Positions 41,794 to 49,771 of a stretch of DNA of 64,000 nucleotides are shown here, in pieces; the first letter of the stretch is position 1, and each line of letters begins with the position of its first letter. The stretch spans positions 1 to 64,000 of the forward strand of contig MPND01000011.1 in the NCBI GenBank assembly GCA_002238855.1, given 5' to 3'. This stretch comes from SAR202 cluster bacterium bin90. Its GTDB lineage: Bacteria > Chloroflexota > Dehalococcoidia > Lucifugimonadales > JADFKI01. The notes beneath the pieces were generated by a model that was given only the letters and a program-made list of their open reading frames with translations, had not been told where the DNA came from and ran no database searches. The position numbers and the translations under genes were made by a program.

Positions 41794-42771
41794 ATGCGAC
41801 TACTCATTATTCCGATCATGGCCCTTATTCTGGCATCTCTCGCCTGCTCGTCCGTGGCCGAACCAATAGTGTTCACCTCGAACATTGACGGCAACCGTGA
41901 GATATTCTCCCTTGATCCGGAAAAGGCAGAGCTCGTCAACCTAACCAATAGCTCAGGCAGCGAGTACGCGCCTTCTATTTCGCCGGACGGATCGCATCTC
42001 GCGTTCCTCGCGGGCGACGACAAGCACAATGTCCTTGAGGTCATCTCTCTGAACGAAGAGGCTACCGACCGCACCGCGGTGAGCAGGATTGACGGCGGGC
42101 ACCGCGACCACAGATGGTCGCCTTCTGGAGACCGCCTGGCTTACCTTGTGCAGAATGGAGGCGACCCTTCAACGCATGTTGCCGATTACGACGGCTCCGG
42201 CTCGATGGAACTCACGACCATCGTCGCCCACGAGGTTGGTGGATGGTCCTATGACGGCTCCAGCGTCGTATTCACGGTGCGTGGCGGGCCCGGTCAGGGC
42301 ATTTATGTCCGCAATCCGGACGGGGTGAACGAAGTCCGCCTCACTGATCAGGCCGACTACAATCCCTGCTGGTCGCCTAACTCTCACAAGATTGCCTTCA
42401 TCTCTGAGCGTGACGGCAACCCTGAGATATATGTCATGAATTCGGATGCAACCGAACTGAAGCGCATCACGGAGACGGCAGGCACCGAGTACAACATAGC
42501 CTGGTCCCCGGACGGCAGGAAGATTGCCTTCGCCAGCGACAACGACGGTAGCCCCGAGATATATGTCGTGGACATTCGCGACGGCGAGGTGCATAGGCTC
42601 ACCCGCAACAGCGTCCGCGACGATCAGCCAGTCTGGTCCCGTGACGGTAAGCGCATCGCATTCGTCTCATACTTAGATGGCGACGGTGAAATTGTAATGA
42701 TGGACGCCGACGGCAAGAATCAGCAGCGTCTCACAAACAACGGCTACGACGACTACTCACCCTCCTGGTAA
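41794..42771 (+). CDS. TolB-like beta-propeller lipoprotein
   Basis: The 325 residues have a lipoprotein signal (ILASLAC, Cys18) and about six PD40/TolB blades with recurring SPDGxxIAFxS(D/E) and GNxEIYVM motifs, e.g. WSPDGRKIAFASDNDGSPEI (near 233). Such proteins are envelope scaffolds or substrate-binding surfaces. There is no Tol-Pal locus nearby and Chloroflexota usually have a single membrane, so a true TolB role is unlikely. The gene ends at a strong terminator. Confidence 0.86.
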   Translation: MRLLIIPIMALILASLACSSVAEPIVFTSNIDGNREIFSLDPEKAELVNLTNSSGSEYAPSISPDGSHLAFLAGDDKHNVLEVISLNEEATDRTAVSRIDGGHRDHRWSPSGDRLAYLVQNGGDPSTHVADYDGSGSMELTTIVAHEVGGWSYDGSSVVFTVRGGPGQGIYVRNPDGVNEVRLTDQADYNPCWSPNSHKIAFISERDGNPEIYVMNSDATELKRITETAGTEYNIAWSPDGRKIAFASDNDGSPEIYVVDIRDGEVHRLTRNSVRDDQPVWSRDGKRIAFVSYLDGDGEIVMMDADGKNQQRLTNNGYDDYSPSW

Positions 42772-42804
42772 GACTCTTCGGACTTCTGGATTCCAGACGA
42801 ATAC

Positions 42805-42835
42805 ATCGGGGCTGCCGTTATCCGGCAGCCCCGAT
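42805..42835. terminator. Strong hairpin terminator between convergent genes
   Basis: A perfect 13-bp stem (42805-42817 with 42823-42835) with a five-base loop, followed by TTGCT. It lies between the convergent TolB-like and amidase genes. Confidence 0.8.
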
Positions 42836-42898
42836 TTGCTAGCAGACAGTTTTCAGTCCACCACTTGGCTATTATTCACTGGTTAGTATTCCAAGGAA

Positions 42899-44302
42899 TC
42901 AGGGCTGAAGTCCGGACGGATGCTGCTCATGCCAGTTGGTGAGTGACTGGTACGCCCGCGCCACCGCAAGAATTCGATTCTCGTCGTATGCCCGCCCCAT
43001 AAACTGAATGCCGGTGGGCAGCCCTTCGTCAGAAAATCCGCTTGGTACGCTGATCGCTGGCAGTCCTGCACTGTTTCCCACCGCGCCCATAGTGTCACGC
43101 GCCGTACCTGCCACTACCCCGCGGAAGTCCTGGTCGATTGGCGTTGCCGTAACCGCACGTGTAGGCCCTACCATGGCGTCATAGCCCGCCATCACTTCGT
43201 CCGCGATACGCGCAACCTTCCCTCTTATTCGTAAAGCCCTGATATAGTCCTGCGCCGGAATCATCAGCCGTGCATGCGGATGGTGGCACTCAGGCGCGGT
43301 CAGCCCAGAAACAGCGCCGCTCTCAATGAAATCCTCGAACGCGCTCGCCGATTCCGCATTAAGAATAGTACGAGTAACAGCCTCGTATGGCATTTCGGGA
43401 AACTCTATCTCCTCGATGTCCGCCACAGCCTCCAGTTCTCGCAACGCCTGCTCGAAGTTCGCCGCAACTTCCGCCTGCACTCCTTCTGTAACATCCTTCA
43501 ATACTGCGAGCTTAAATCTACGTCCAACCCAGGCATTTATGTCATAGACATACGGCCTGTCCGTTGTTGACGGGTCATCGGCGTCCCTGCCCGCAATCGC
43601 CTCCAGGACGATACCGCAGTCATCGGCAGTCAGGCAGAGCGGCCCGAGCTTGTCCAGCGTCCACGACAGCACCATCGCACCCTGGCGGCTCACTCGCCCA
43701 TAGGTGGGACGCAACCCCGCCAATCCGCAGTTATTGGCAGGCGACAGAATAGATCCCCAGGTTTCTGAACCTATGGCGAAGGGCACCAGACCCGCCGCAA
43801 CGGATGCCCCTGAGCCGCTCGACGATCCGCCAGACCATGCGTCCTTGCCCCAGGGCGTCATGCCCGGCCCGGTGAAGGACGCGTTGGGTTGCCGGTACCC
43901 CATTCCGCCCGCTATTTCGACCATCGCCAGTTTCGCCGCTAATGGGGCGCCCGCGTCCTCCAGGCTGCGAACCACTGCAGCATCATAGTCGAAGACCTGC
44001 TCACGGAACGGCGCCGCGCCCCAGGTGGTCGGGATGCCGCCGGATGTCGCAAGCAAGTCCTTAGCCCCGTATGGAATGCCGTGCAGAGGACCCTTGTAAT
44101 TCCCCGATGCAATCTCCCCTTCGGCGCGGCGTGCCTGTTCCATGGCCCGCTCGTGCGTAACCGTAACTACGGCGTTGTAACGGGGCCCGATGGTCTCAAG
44201 ACGACCCAGGAATGTCTCGGTGATGTCAACGGGCGAAACCTGACGGGTCCGCACGAGTTCTGCCAGGTCGCGAATTGGCATGAATACGGAGTTCGCCGTC
44301 AT
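42899..44302 (-). CDS. Amidase (GatA/AtzE type, amidase-signature family)
   Basis: The 467 residues contain the amidase-signature Ser-cisSer-Lys triad: Lys in PYGAKDLLAT near residue 80, and the Ser-rich loop SGGSSSGSGASVAAG near 155 with GSETWGSI near 178. An AAGGAGA site precedes the ATG. The enzyme hydrolyses an amide; the substrate is unknown. A 67-residue partner is encoded 45 bases upstream, and such small helical partners are known from AtzE-AtzG and GatA-GatC pairs. Not likely to be GatA of the tRNA amidotransferase because gatB is absent. Confidence 0.9.
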   Translation of the reverse strand: MTANSVFMPIRDLAELVRTRQVSPVDITETFLGRLETIGPRYNAVVTVTHERAMEQARRAEGEIASGNYKGPLHGIPYGAKDLLATSGGIPTTWGAAPFREQVFDYDAAVVRSLEDAGAPLAAKLAMVEIAGGMGYRQPNASFTGPGMTPWGKDAWSGGSSSGSGASVAAGLVPFAIGSETWGSILSPANNCGLAGLRPTYGRVSRQGAMVLSWTLDKLGPLCLTADDCGIVLEAIAGRDADDPSTTDRPYVYDINAWVGRRFKLAVLKDVTEGVQAEVAANFEQALRELEAVADIEEIEFPEMPYEAVTRTILNAESASAFEDFIESGAVSGLTAPECHHPHARLMIPAQDYIRALRIRGKVARIADEVMAGYDAMVGPTRAVTATPIDQDFRGVVAGTARDTMGAVGNSAGLPAISVPSGFSDEGLPTGIQFMGRAYDENRILAVARAYQSLTNWHEQHPSGLQP

Positions 44303-44347
44303 AGCATCTCCTTCATCCGGTCCAACAGTGTCAGCCTACTTCCAGCT

Positions 44348-44551
44348 TCAGTCTTTGCGATACGGCGGTACACTGAACGGTGAATCACCATGCCCCAGGC
44401 TTACGGCGCGCATGTCATCGGCTGCCTGCACGATTGCCTTCGCAGTTTCCGAAACTTCTTCGAGTTCCTGTTCGTCAAGGCGGTCACCGTACCTCTGTCG
44501 CAGCACAGCCATCATCTGCTCGGCTCGCTCATTTGTCTCGTTTGTCTCCAT
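44348..44551 (-). CDS. Small helical partner of the amidase (AtzG/GatC-like role)
   Basis: The 67-residue acidic protein (METNETNERAEQMM ... PFSVPPYRKD) has two predicted helices and a C-terminal arm ending PPYRKD. It has a good GGAGG ribosome site that lies in the end of the DUF3179 gene and is followed by the amidase. By place and size it should wrap around the amidase as AtzG does with AtzE; sequence similarity to those is not obvious, so the role is inferred from context. Confidence 0.65.
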   Translation of the reverse strand: METNETNERAEQMMAVLRQRYGDRLDEQELEEVSETAKAIVQAADDMRAVSLGHGDSPFSVPPYRKD

Positions 44552-44552
44552 G

Positions 44553-46100
44553 TCAGCCCTCCGTCGCCCCGTATAATAGCGTATCCGGGTAGGTTATGTA
44601 CCAGCCGAACCAGAACGACACATTCGCGGGATGCAGCGGCAAAGTCTGCGCCGGATCGGCGTCTTTCCACAACCTGTCCCGCTCTACATGCCAGACAGCG
44701 CCCTCTTCATCGAGCAGTGTTTCCGGAAGGCTGTTGGGCGCGTCATCCGGAAGGGTGAATTGTATTCCTTCGCTTCGGAACGCCAGCGCGTCCGCGGACA
44801 GGGATGATGCCACTACCACCAAGTCAGTGCCACCCACGCTGTCGTTGACAAGGCGTGATTCCCTCATCGCATCTATGGAGTACGCCTTGAACGCCCCATC
44901 AGCCACTACCCCAAGCACCAGTTGTTTGGGCGCAAGCTGCTCATCCCTGTTCCAAATTGGAAACATCGTCTCCGGGTCTTCGCGATAAGCGAAATAGATG
45001 GCGCGGTGGTCGTCCTCGCGCTCATAGCTTCTCGGAGGGTAATAGCCCGTCTCGCGCGACTGCACCTTGGTATCAGGATGCTCGTCCAGCCACTCGCCCC
45101 ATGTGGTGAGCGCTACCGGGAAGTATTCGAGCTTTATGCCACTGCCTACAAGTTCGCCAACAATCGGCTCGCCCCGGAGCTGGCTCCACAGCGTCTCCGT
45201 CTTGCGGTCGTACATCACCTTGTTGCTGCGATATAGCATTCCGGATGTGCCGAATGTGGTTGGTTCTCCATTGATTTTCGCGGAATACACGATCCCGCTG
45301 TTGCACAACGTTCACCACGCAAGCGAAATCGGTTCGCCTCCCACCGTGTCATTGACCATCTCGTGGCCATTGATTATGCGCAGCGGGTATGCGCGGGTAT
45401 CGCCATTGATGGATACGCCGAAAACGCGCTCATCGTCATCAAGGAAGTCAGCCTCGTCGGGGGTCAGCATTTTCGGGTCGCGGATGTCCGGTATGCCGTC
45501 CGGCAATACGCCACCCCAGACGATTTCCGTCAGATCAACCGTGACTTCGCCATTGCGCGCCGGATACAGGAACGAGGCAAAGCGCGGGTGAAGCTGGGAC
45601 ATGAAGTTTATCTTCCATTCCAGATACCCGGACGGCGGCGGATATTCGTCGCTGTGGTTGCCGAGCCATTCCATCCACCCCTTCCAGTCATCGCCGCCGT
45701 AGCGTTCACCGGTGAGTTCGCCCAGGACGTACGCCGTAGCGTCCCTCGCATTCGCGGTGGACTGGTAGCGCATGGACTCTACCAGCACAGGGACCATAGA
45801 CTTGTCCTTGTTCATCCGGACTTCGTCCAGCGCATCGTATGTGACATTGCTGGTTCGACCAAAGCCCGGAAACACCTTGTACATCGCGTCGTTGGAGTCG
45901 TAGGGTATTGAGGTGGGTTCGGGCGTGGATGTGGCTGCCACTTGCGTCGTTGCCGTTGCGGCAGGCGGCATGGTCGGCGGTGCCATTGTTGGTGGGAGTG
46001 ATGTTGCAGTTGGCGGCGGCGCGGGCTCAGACGCACAGGCGGCTAACACGGTCGCCGAAATAACCAAGACACCAATTGGCAGGTAGCGAAAAAACAGCAT
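44553..46100 (-). CDS. DUF3179 lipoprotein with in-frame UGA, candidate selenoprotein
   Basis: Start ATG 46098-46100 has AGGAGG 8 bases upstream. Residues 1-262 include a lipoprotein signal (TVLAAC), a Pro-Thr linker and the first part of DUF3179 (INGHEMVNDTVGGEPISLAW). At 45312-45314 a TGA follows and the same frame goes on TLCNSGIVYSAKINGE and through the rest of the domain to 44553, 515 residues in all. In this family the motif after the Val-Gly-Gly segment is normally Cys-x-x-Cys; here it reads U263-T-L-C266. A 7-bp hairpin with loop CGUGU begins 13 bases after the UGA. The downstream part has no start with a ribosome site. Most likely a Sec-containing redox lipoprotein outside the membrane; a nonsense mutation is the alternative. 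Confidence 0.78.
45280..45298 (-). promoter_or_regulatory. SECIS-like hairpin of the DUF3179 gene
   Basis: In the mRNA, bases 14-32 after the UGA fold into a 7-bp stem (45292-45298 with 45280-45286, one G-U pair) with loop CGUGU (45287-45291). The loop begins 20 nt after the UGA and has G in its second position. That fits the bacterial SECIS pattern as I know it: 16-37 nt spacing and a G in the first two loop bases. Confidence 0.6.
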
Positions 46101-46197
46101 TAATATGTCCTCCTAACCAATTGGATGCAGACTGCAGGACGGCGGTTCATTCAGAACAGAGCGTTCCGGTGATAATACACTAATGGGAGGTTTCACA
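46101..46197. promoter_or_regulatory. Divergent promoter region of the two UGA-containing genes
   Basis: Only 97 bases separate the two start codons, so both promoters lie here and shared control is likely. Ribosome sites are at 46109-46114 (minus, AGGAGG) and 46185-46190 (plus, GGGAGG). GATAAT at 46171-46176 could be a plus-strand -10 box with TTCATT at 46146-46151 as a loosely spaced -35; this is weak. Confidence 0.45.
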
Positions 46198-46545
46198 GTG
46201 GCAGAAGTCGGATTCTACACATGGGCTCGTTGAAGCACCTGCCGCAAGGTGAAGGCGTCGCTTTCACAAGATGGCGTGGTTCTGAACGAACGGGACTTCT
46301 TCAAGGACAGCTTCACGGAAGCGGAGTTGCGTGAACTGCTCGGAGACACACATCCGGCGGATGTATTCTCCTGGCGCAGCCCATCGGCGCGCAAGCTCGG
46401 GCTGGACAAGGATACAGTATCGCCTGACGAGTTGATCGGCCTGATGGTGGAAGAGCCGCGCCTCATCCGCCGCCCGCTCCTTCAGGTTGATGGGCATCTC
46501 GTTGTCGGCACCGACAAAAAGGCGATGGCGGAGGCGTTCGGCTAG
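46198..46545 (+). CDS. ArsC/Spx-family protein with in-frame UGA, candidate selenoprotein
   Basis: GTG at 46198 follows an ideal GGGAGG by 7 bases. The first 11 residues read VAEVGFYTWAR, the first beta strand of an ArsC/Spx thioredoxin-like fold, then a TGA at 46231-46233, then STCRKVKASL. The family motif Cys-x-x-Cys-Arg-Lys thus becomes U12-S-T-C15-R-K. The rest (VVLNERDFFKDSFT, RRPLLQVDGHLVVG) is typical through to the TAG at 46543, 115 residues in total. Without readthrough the protein would lack its redox centre, and the inner GTG at 46249 has no ribosome site. A 7-bp hairpin with loop CGUCG sits 15-33 bases after the UGA. Probable selenium-dependent thiol reductase. Confidence 0.8.
46249..46267 (+). 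promoter_or_regulatory. SECIS-like hairpin of the ArsC-like gene
   Basis: Stem 46249-46255 with 46261-46267 (7 bp, one G-U pair) and loop CGUCG (46256-46260). The loop starts 22 nt after the UGA and has G in its second position. It has the same stem length, loop length and CGU loop start as the hairpin in the divergent DUF3179 gene. Confidence 0.6.
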
Positions 46546-46556
46546 AGCGTCGTCGC

Positions 46557-48158
46557 TTACGGTCTCACCGCCCGCTTCTCGCGCTGCGCCAGTTTGTGCA
46601 GCATCGGCTGCGCCAGCTTGACGAAAGTGCAGGCAAGGCGGCGCGTCTCGCGCGGGTCTATCAGGTCAACGACATCGCCACGGAAGGCAGCGCGGAATGG
46701 TGAGCGCAGCTTCAGCAGGCGCTCTTCTATCATCGCGCGGTGCGCCTCCGGGTCGGGAGCATTGTCAATTTCGCGGCGATACGCGGCTGCGACTCCACCC
46801 TCGATGGGTATGCCACCCCACTCGCCTGCGGGCCAGCCGAAGCGAAGGTTCAGGCCGTCAGGGTGACCGAGACTGTGCGCGGCATCCGCCGCGACGCCGT
46901 ACGCCTTGCGAACATTGAACTCGATCTTCGGCACCTTCGCTTCGGCGCTTGCAATCAGCGCACGCACACCTCGACGCATCGTTGCGATGCGCTCCGCGTG
47001 CGAGCCAAGCATGAAGCCGGGCATGTCCAGGAATATGACGACCGGCAGGTTGAAGGCATCGCACAGGTCAACGAAGTGCGCGTACTTCTCTGCTGCCCAG
47101 CCATCCATCGCACCCGCGAGACGCATCGGATCGCTGCCGATGATGCCCACGCTGTAACCGTCGAGGCGTGCAAATCCAGTTATAATCGAGCCTGCCCAGT
47201 GCCTCCGCATCTCGAAGAACTCGCCATTGTCCACGACCAGCTTGATAAGCTTTCGCGGATCGTAGCCGCGCCGACGATTCGGCGGGATGATGTTGAGCAG
47301 CTCCTCAGGGCGGCGGCCTGGCGGGTCACCCGTCTCCACGCGAGGCGCTACATCGTTGGTCGTGTTCGGCAGATAGGATATGAAGGTCTTGATCTGCTCG
47401 AAGGCATCCTCTTCAGATTCGGCTTCATTGTCCACCTGCCCGCTCTCGTGGACATGCCGCTTGTACCCGCCCAACTCCTCTTTGTCCATGTCCTCCCCAA
47501 TGGCACGGCGCACGACGGGCGGTCCCGAAGGAAATATCTGGGACTGATCTTTTACCATAACGGTGAAGTGCGACATGAGCGCAAACGCTGCGGGCGCGCC
47601 CGCTACTGAGCCCATGATCCCCGCGGCAACAGGGACCTTCTTCATCAACTCAACGCCCTTCCACCACAGGTCGCCGCCCGGCAAGCCCATGTGCCCGGAT
47701 GCCTCATCGGCTTTCGCGCTATGTCCTACGCCCTCGACAAGCTGTATGTACGGGATGCCGTACTGCGTGGCGAGCGGCTGTGTGAACTGCCGCGAGTGCT
47801 TGCGAACATTGTGCGGACTGCCGCCTGATATGGTGAAGTCGTCGCCACCGATGGCTACCGGACGACCGTCAATCTCCGCGAGTCCCATCACATAAGCGCC
47901 GGGGGTAAACTCGACCATGTTGCCTTCGTCGTCGAACTCGGCAGCGCCCACCATAGGGCCGGCCTCAAGGAAACTACCGGGGTCCACCATCTTCTCGATT
48001 CGCTCGCGCACGGTGTGGCGACCGCCCGCATGCTGGCGTTTGACGCGCTCTGGACCACCTAACTCGGCGGCGAGACCGCGCACGTAGTTCATATCGTCTA
48101 TTGCCTGCTCCCAGGGCATTCCCGGCTTCCACATATCTCGGTCTTTGTCGATTGGCAT
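46557..48158 (-). CDS. Acyl-CoA carboxylase, carboxyltransferase subunit
   Basis: The 533 residues form one carboxyltransferase (MmdA/PccB-type) polypeptide with both crotonase-fold halves: N-half GRHTVRERIEKMVDPGSF near 46-63 and GHSAKADEASGH near 145, and C-half VVIFLDMPGFMLGSHAE near 375 with KAYGVAADAA. A GGGAGG site precedes the ATG. It moves CO2 from carboxybiotin to an acyl-CoA. It is the last gene of the unit bioY - CoA transferase - BCCP - biotin carboxylase - carboxyltransferase. Which acyl-CoA is used cannot be told. Confidence 0.92.
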   Translation of the reverse strand: MPIDKDRDMWKPGMPWEQAIDDMNYVRGLAAELGGPERVKRQHAGGRHTVRERIEKMVDPGSFLEAGPMVGAAEFDDEGNMVEFTPGAYVMGLAEIDGRPVAIGGDDFTISGGSPHNVRKHSRQFTQPLATQYGIPYIQLVEGVGHSAKADEASGHMGLPGGDLWWKGVELMKKVPVAAGIMGSVAGAPAAFALMSHFTVMVKDQSQIFPSGPPVVRRAIGEDMDKEELGGYKRHVHESGQVDNEAESEEDAFEQIKTFISYLPNTTNDVAPRVETGDPPGRRPEELLNIIPPNRRRGYDPRKLIKLVVDNGEFFEMRRHWAGSIITGFARLDGYSVGIIGSDPMRLAGAMDGWAAEKYAHFVDLCDAFNLPVVIFLDMPGFMLGSHAERIATMRRGVRALIASAEAKVPKIEFNVRKAYGVAADAAHSLGHPDGLNLRFGWPAGEWGGIPIEGGVAAAYRREIDNAPDPEAHRAMIEERLLKLRSPFRAAFRGDVVDLIDPRETRRLACTFVKLAQPMLHKLAQREKRAVRP

Positions 48159-48175
48159 TCTTGTCCCTCCCCGGA

Positions 48176-49510
48176 TTACGGCAGGCTTTCAATTAGCCCA
48201 GTAGAGTATCGCCCCGCAGCGAAGTCAGCATGATGCAGCGCTGCCTGCAGCGTGGGTATATTCGTGGTAACACCGCTGACCTCAGTTGCGCTAAGCGCTT
48301 TCTCCATCAGTTGGATCGCCTCGTCCCTGCTCTCTCCCCACGCGATGAATTTGGCGAGAAGCGGGTCAAAGTAAGGCGTTACGGCATCACCCTTTCGGTA
48401 GCCGCCGTCGATTCGCAGGTCTGCTATCTCAGGCAGGTCAAAGGTGTCAAGCGTGCCCGGCGACGGCATGAAGGTCTTCGGGTCTTCGGCATAAATCCTG
48501 CATTCGACTGCGTAGCCCCTTACGGCAGCGTTGCCGTCCACGGAAAGCGGCAATCCAGCGGCAGCGAGCAGTTGCTGCTCCACCAGGTCAACGCCGGTTA
48601 TCATTTCGGTGACGCCGTGCTCCACCTGCAGCCGGGTGTTCGCCTCCAGGAAATACGCAGACCCACACCCATCGACAATGAATTCGAAAGTTCCGGCTCC
48701 AACATATCCGGTCTCGCGCGCCGCCATCACTGCCATCTCGGCTAGCGACTCCCGCAATCCTTCCGGCAGACAGGGCGCCGGCGCTTCTTCGATTACCTTC
48801 TGATGCCTGCGCTGGGCTGAGCATTCGCGCTCCCAAAGATGGCGCACATTTCCCAACTGGTCGGCGATAACCTGCACTTCGATATGCCGGGCGGGACTCA
48901 CGAGCTTTTCGATATAGACTTCAGCGCTTCCGAATGCGCGGAAGGCCGATGAACTCGCCCTTCGGAGTGCTCGCTGCAATCGAGCTTCGCTCTCCACGAC
49001 CTGCATTCCAATTCCGCCGCCGCCATCCGTAGCCTTGACCATCAGGGGCAAGCCGACGGCTTCCAATGCAGTCTTCGCGGAGCCCTCGTCACCGGCATCC
49101 ACACTTGCGCCCGGAAGAACAGGTACGCCCAGAGACGCCATCTGCTTTCGCGCTTCCCACTTGTCCGCCATCAGACGCGCCATATCGGGGCGGGGACCCA
49201 CGAATACGATGCCCCGGTCGGCGCAGCGGTCTGCAAACACAGGTGATTCGGACAGGAAGCCATATCCCGGATGAATGGCATTCGCGCCGCTCTCGGCAGC
49301 TATGCCAGCGATCGCCTCGGCGTCCAAATACGACCCTGCGGGCGTTGCACTCTCAGGCAGATCGAAGGCTTCATCTGCTAGCTCGGCATGCAGAGGGGTG
49401 CCTTCCGCCTTCGCATAGACTGCCACGGTGCTGATGCCCAACTTGCGGCAGGTCTTAATGATACGACAGGCTATCTCGCCCCTGTTTGCGATGAGAACTT
49501 TATCGAACAC
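48176..49510 (-). CDS. accC: Biotin carboxylase subunit
   Basis: The 444 residues are a standard biotin carboxylase: FDKVLIANRGEIACRII at the start, HPGYGFLSESPVFADRC near 78, the ATP-grasp loop KATDGGGGIGM near 158, ECSAQRRHQKVIEEAPAP near 225 and FLEANTRLQVEHGVTEM near 280 (usual NPRIQVEHTVTE; here Asn-Thr-Arg-Leu). The His-Thr to His-Gly change next to the catalytic Glu is minor. It charges biotin on the BCCP encoded 7 bases upstream, using ATP and bicarbonate. Confidence 0.95.
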   Translation of the reverse strand: MFDKVLIANRGEIACRIIKTCRKLGISTVAVYAKAEGTPLHAELADEAFDLPESATPAGSYLDAEAIAGIAAESGANAIHPGYGFLSESPVFADRCADRGIVFVGPRPDMARLMADKWEARKQMASLGVPVLPGASVDAGDEGSAKTALEAVGLPLMVKATDGGGGIGMQVVESEARLQRALRRASSSAFRAFGSAEVYIEKLVSPARHIEVQVIADQLGNVRHLWERECSAQRRHQKVIEEAPAPCLPEGLRESLAEMAVMAARETGYVGAGTFEFIVDGCGSAYFLEANTRLQVEHGVTEMITGVDLVEQQLLAAAGLPLSVDGNAAVRGYAVECRIYAEDPKTFMPSPGTLDTFDLPEIADLRIDGGYRKGDAVTPYFDPLLAKFIAWGESRDEAIQLMEKALSATEVSGVTTNIPTLQAALHHADFAAGRYSTGLIESLP

Positions 49511-49517
49511 TTACCGC

Positions 49518-49742
49518 TCACTCCACAACGAGTACAATCATCGGGTCTTCCTGCGATATGTTCTGGTTTTGACGAATGAGAATTTCCTTGACCGTTCCAT
49601 CGTACTCGGACAGGATTTCGTTTTCCATTTTCATGGATTCTATGACGACGAGCAGATCGCCGTCGCTCACTTCTTCTCCTACCGAGACGCTTATTTCCAC
49701 TATCACTCCGGTAATCGGAGATTCAACTGCTACTTCTGCCAA
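49518..49742 (-). CDS. Biotin carboxyl carrier protein (short)
   Basis: The biotinyl domain is complete: VESPITGVIVEISVSVGEEV (cited in part), then the biotinylation site VIESMKMENEI with the target Lys, and the closing strand. The frame is open back to 49853 inside the CoA-transferase gene. I choose the TTG at 49740-49742, because AAAGGTG lies 7-8 bases before it and the ORF then starts just before the first beta strand, giving 74 residues. The start is uncertain, the domain is not. It carries carboxybiotin between the two enzymes encoded downstream. Confidence 0.85.
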   Translation of the reverse strand: MAEVAVESPITGVIVEISVSVGEEVSDGDLLVVIESMKMENEILSEYDGTVKEILIRQNQNISQEDPMIVLVVE

Positions 49743-49771
49743 CCCACTTTCACCTTTCAAGAAAATTATGC

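Noticed and set aside
45312..46233. UGA recoded as Trp or Gly genome-wide (alternative genetic code) to explain the in-frame TGAs
   Set aside because: Many intact genes here end at TGA exactly where their families end (higB, the isochorismatase-like gene, the Uma2 gene), so UGA is a normal stop.
46231..46251. Nearer hairpin (CACCT / AGGTG) right after the UGA of the ArsC-like gene as the SECIS
   Set aside because: Its loop starts only 7 nt from the UGA, too close for a bacterial SECIS; the hairpin at 46249-46267 fits better.
46740..47609. Long plus-strand ORF opposite the carboxyltransferase gene
   Set aside because: It is antisense to a strongly conserved protein and has the composition of a shadow frame in GC-rich DNA.
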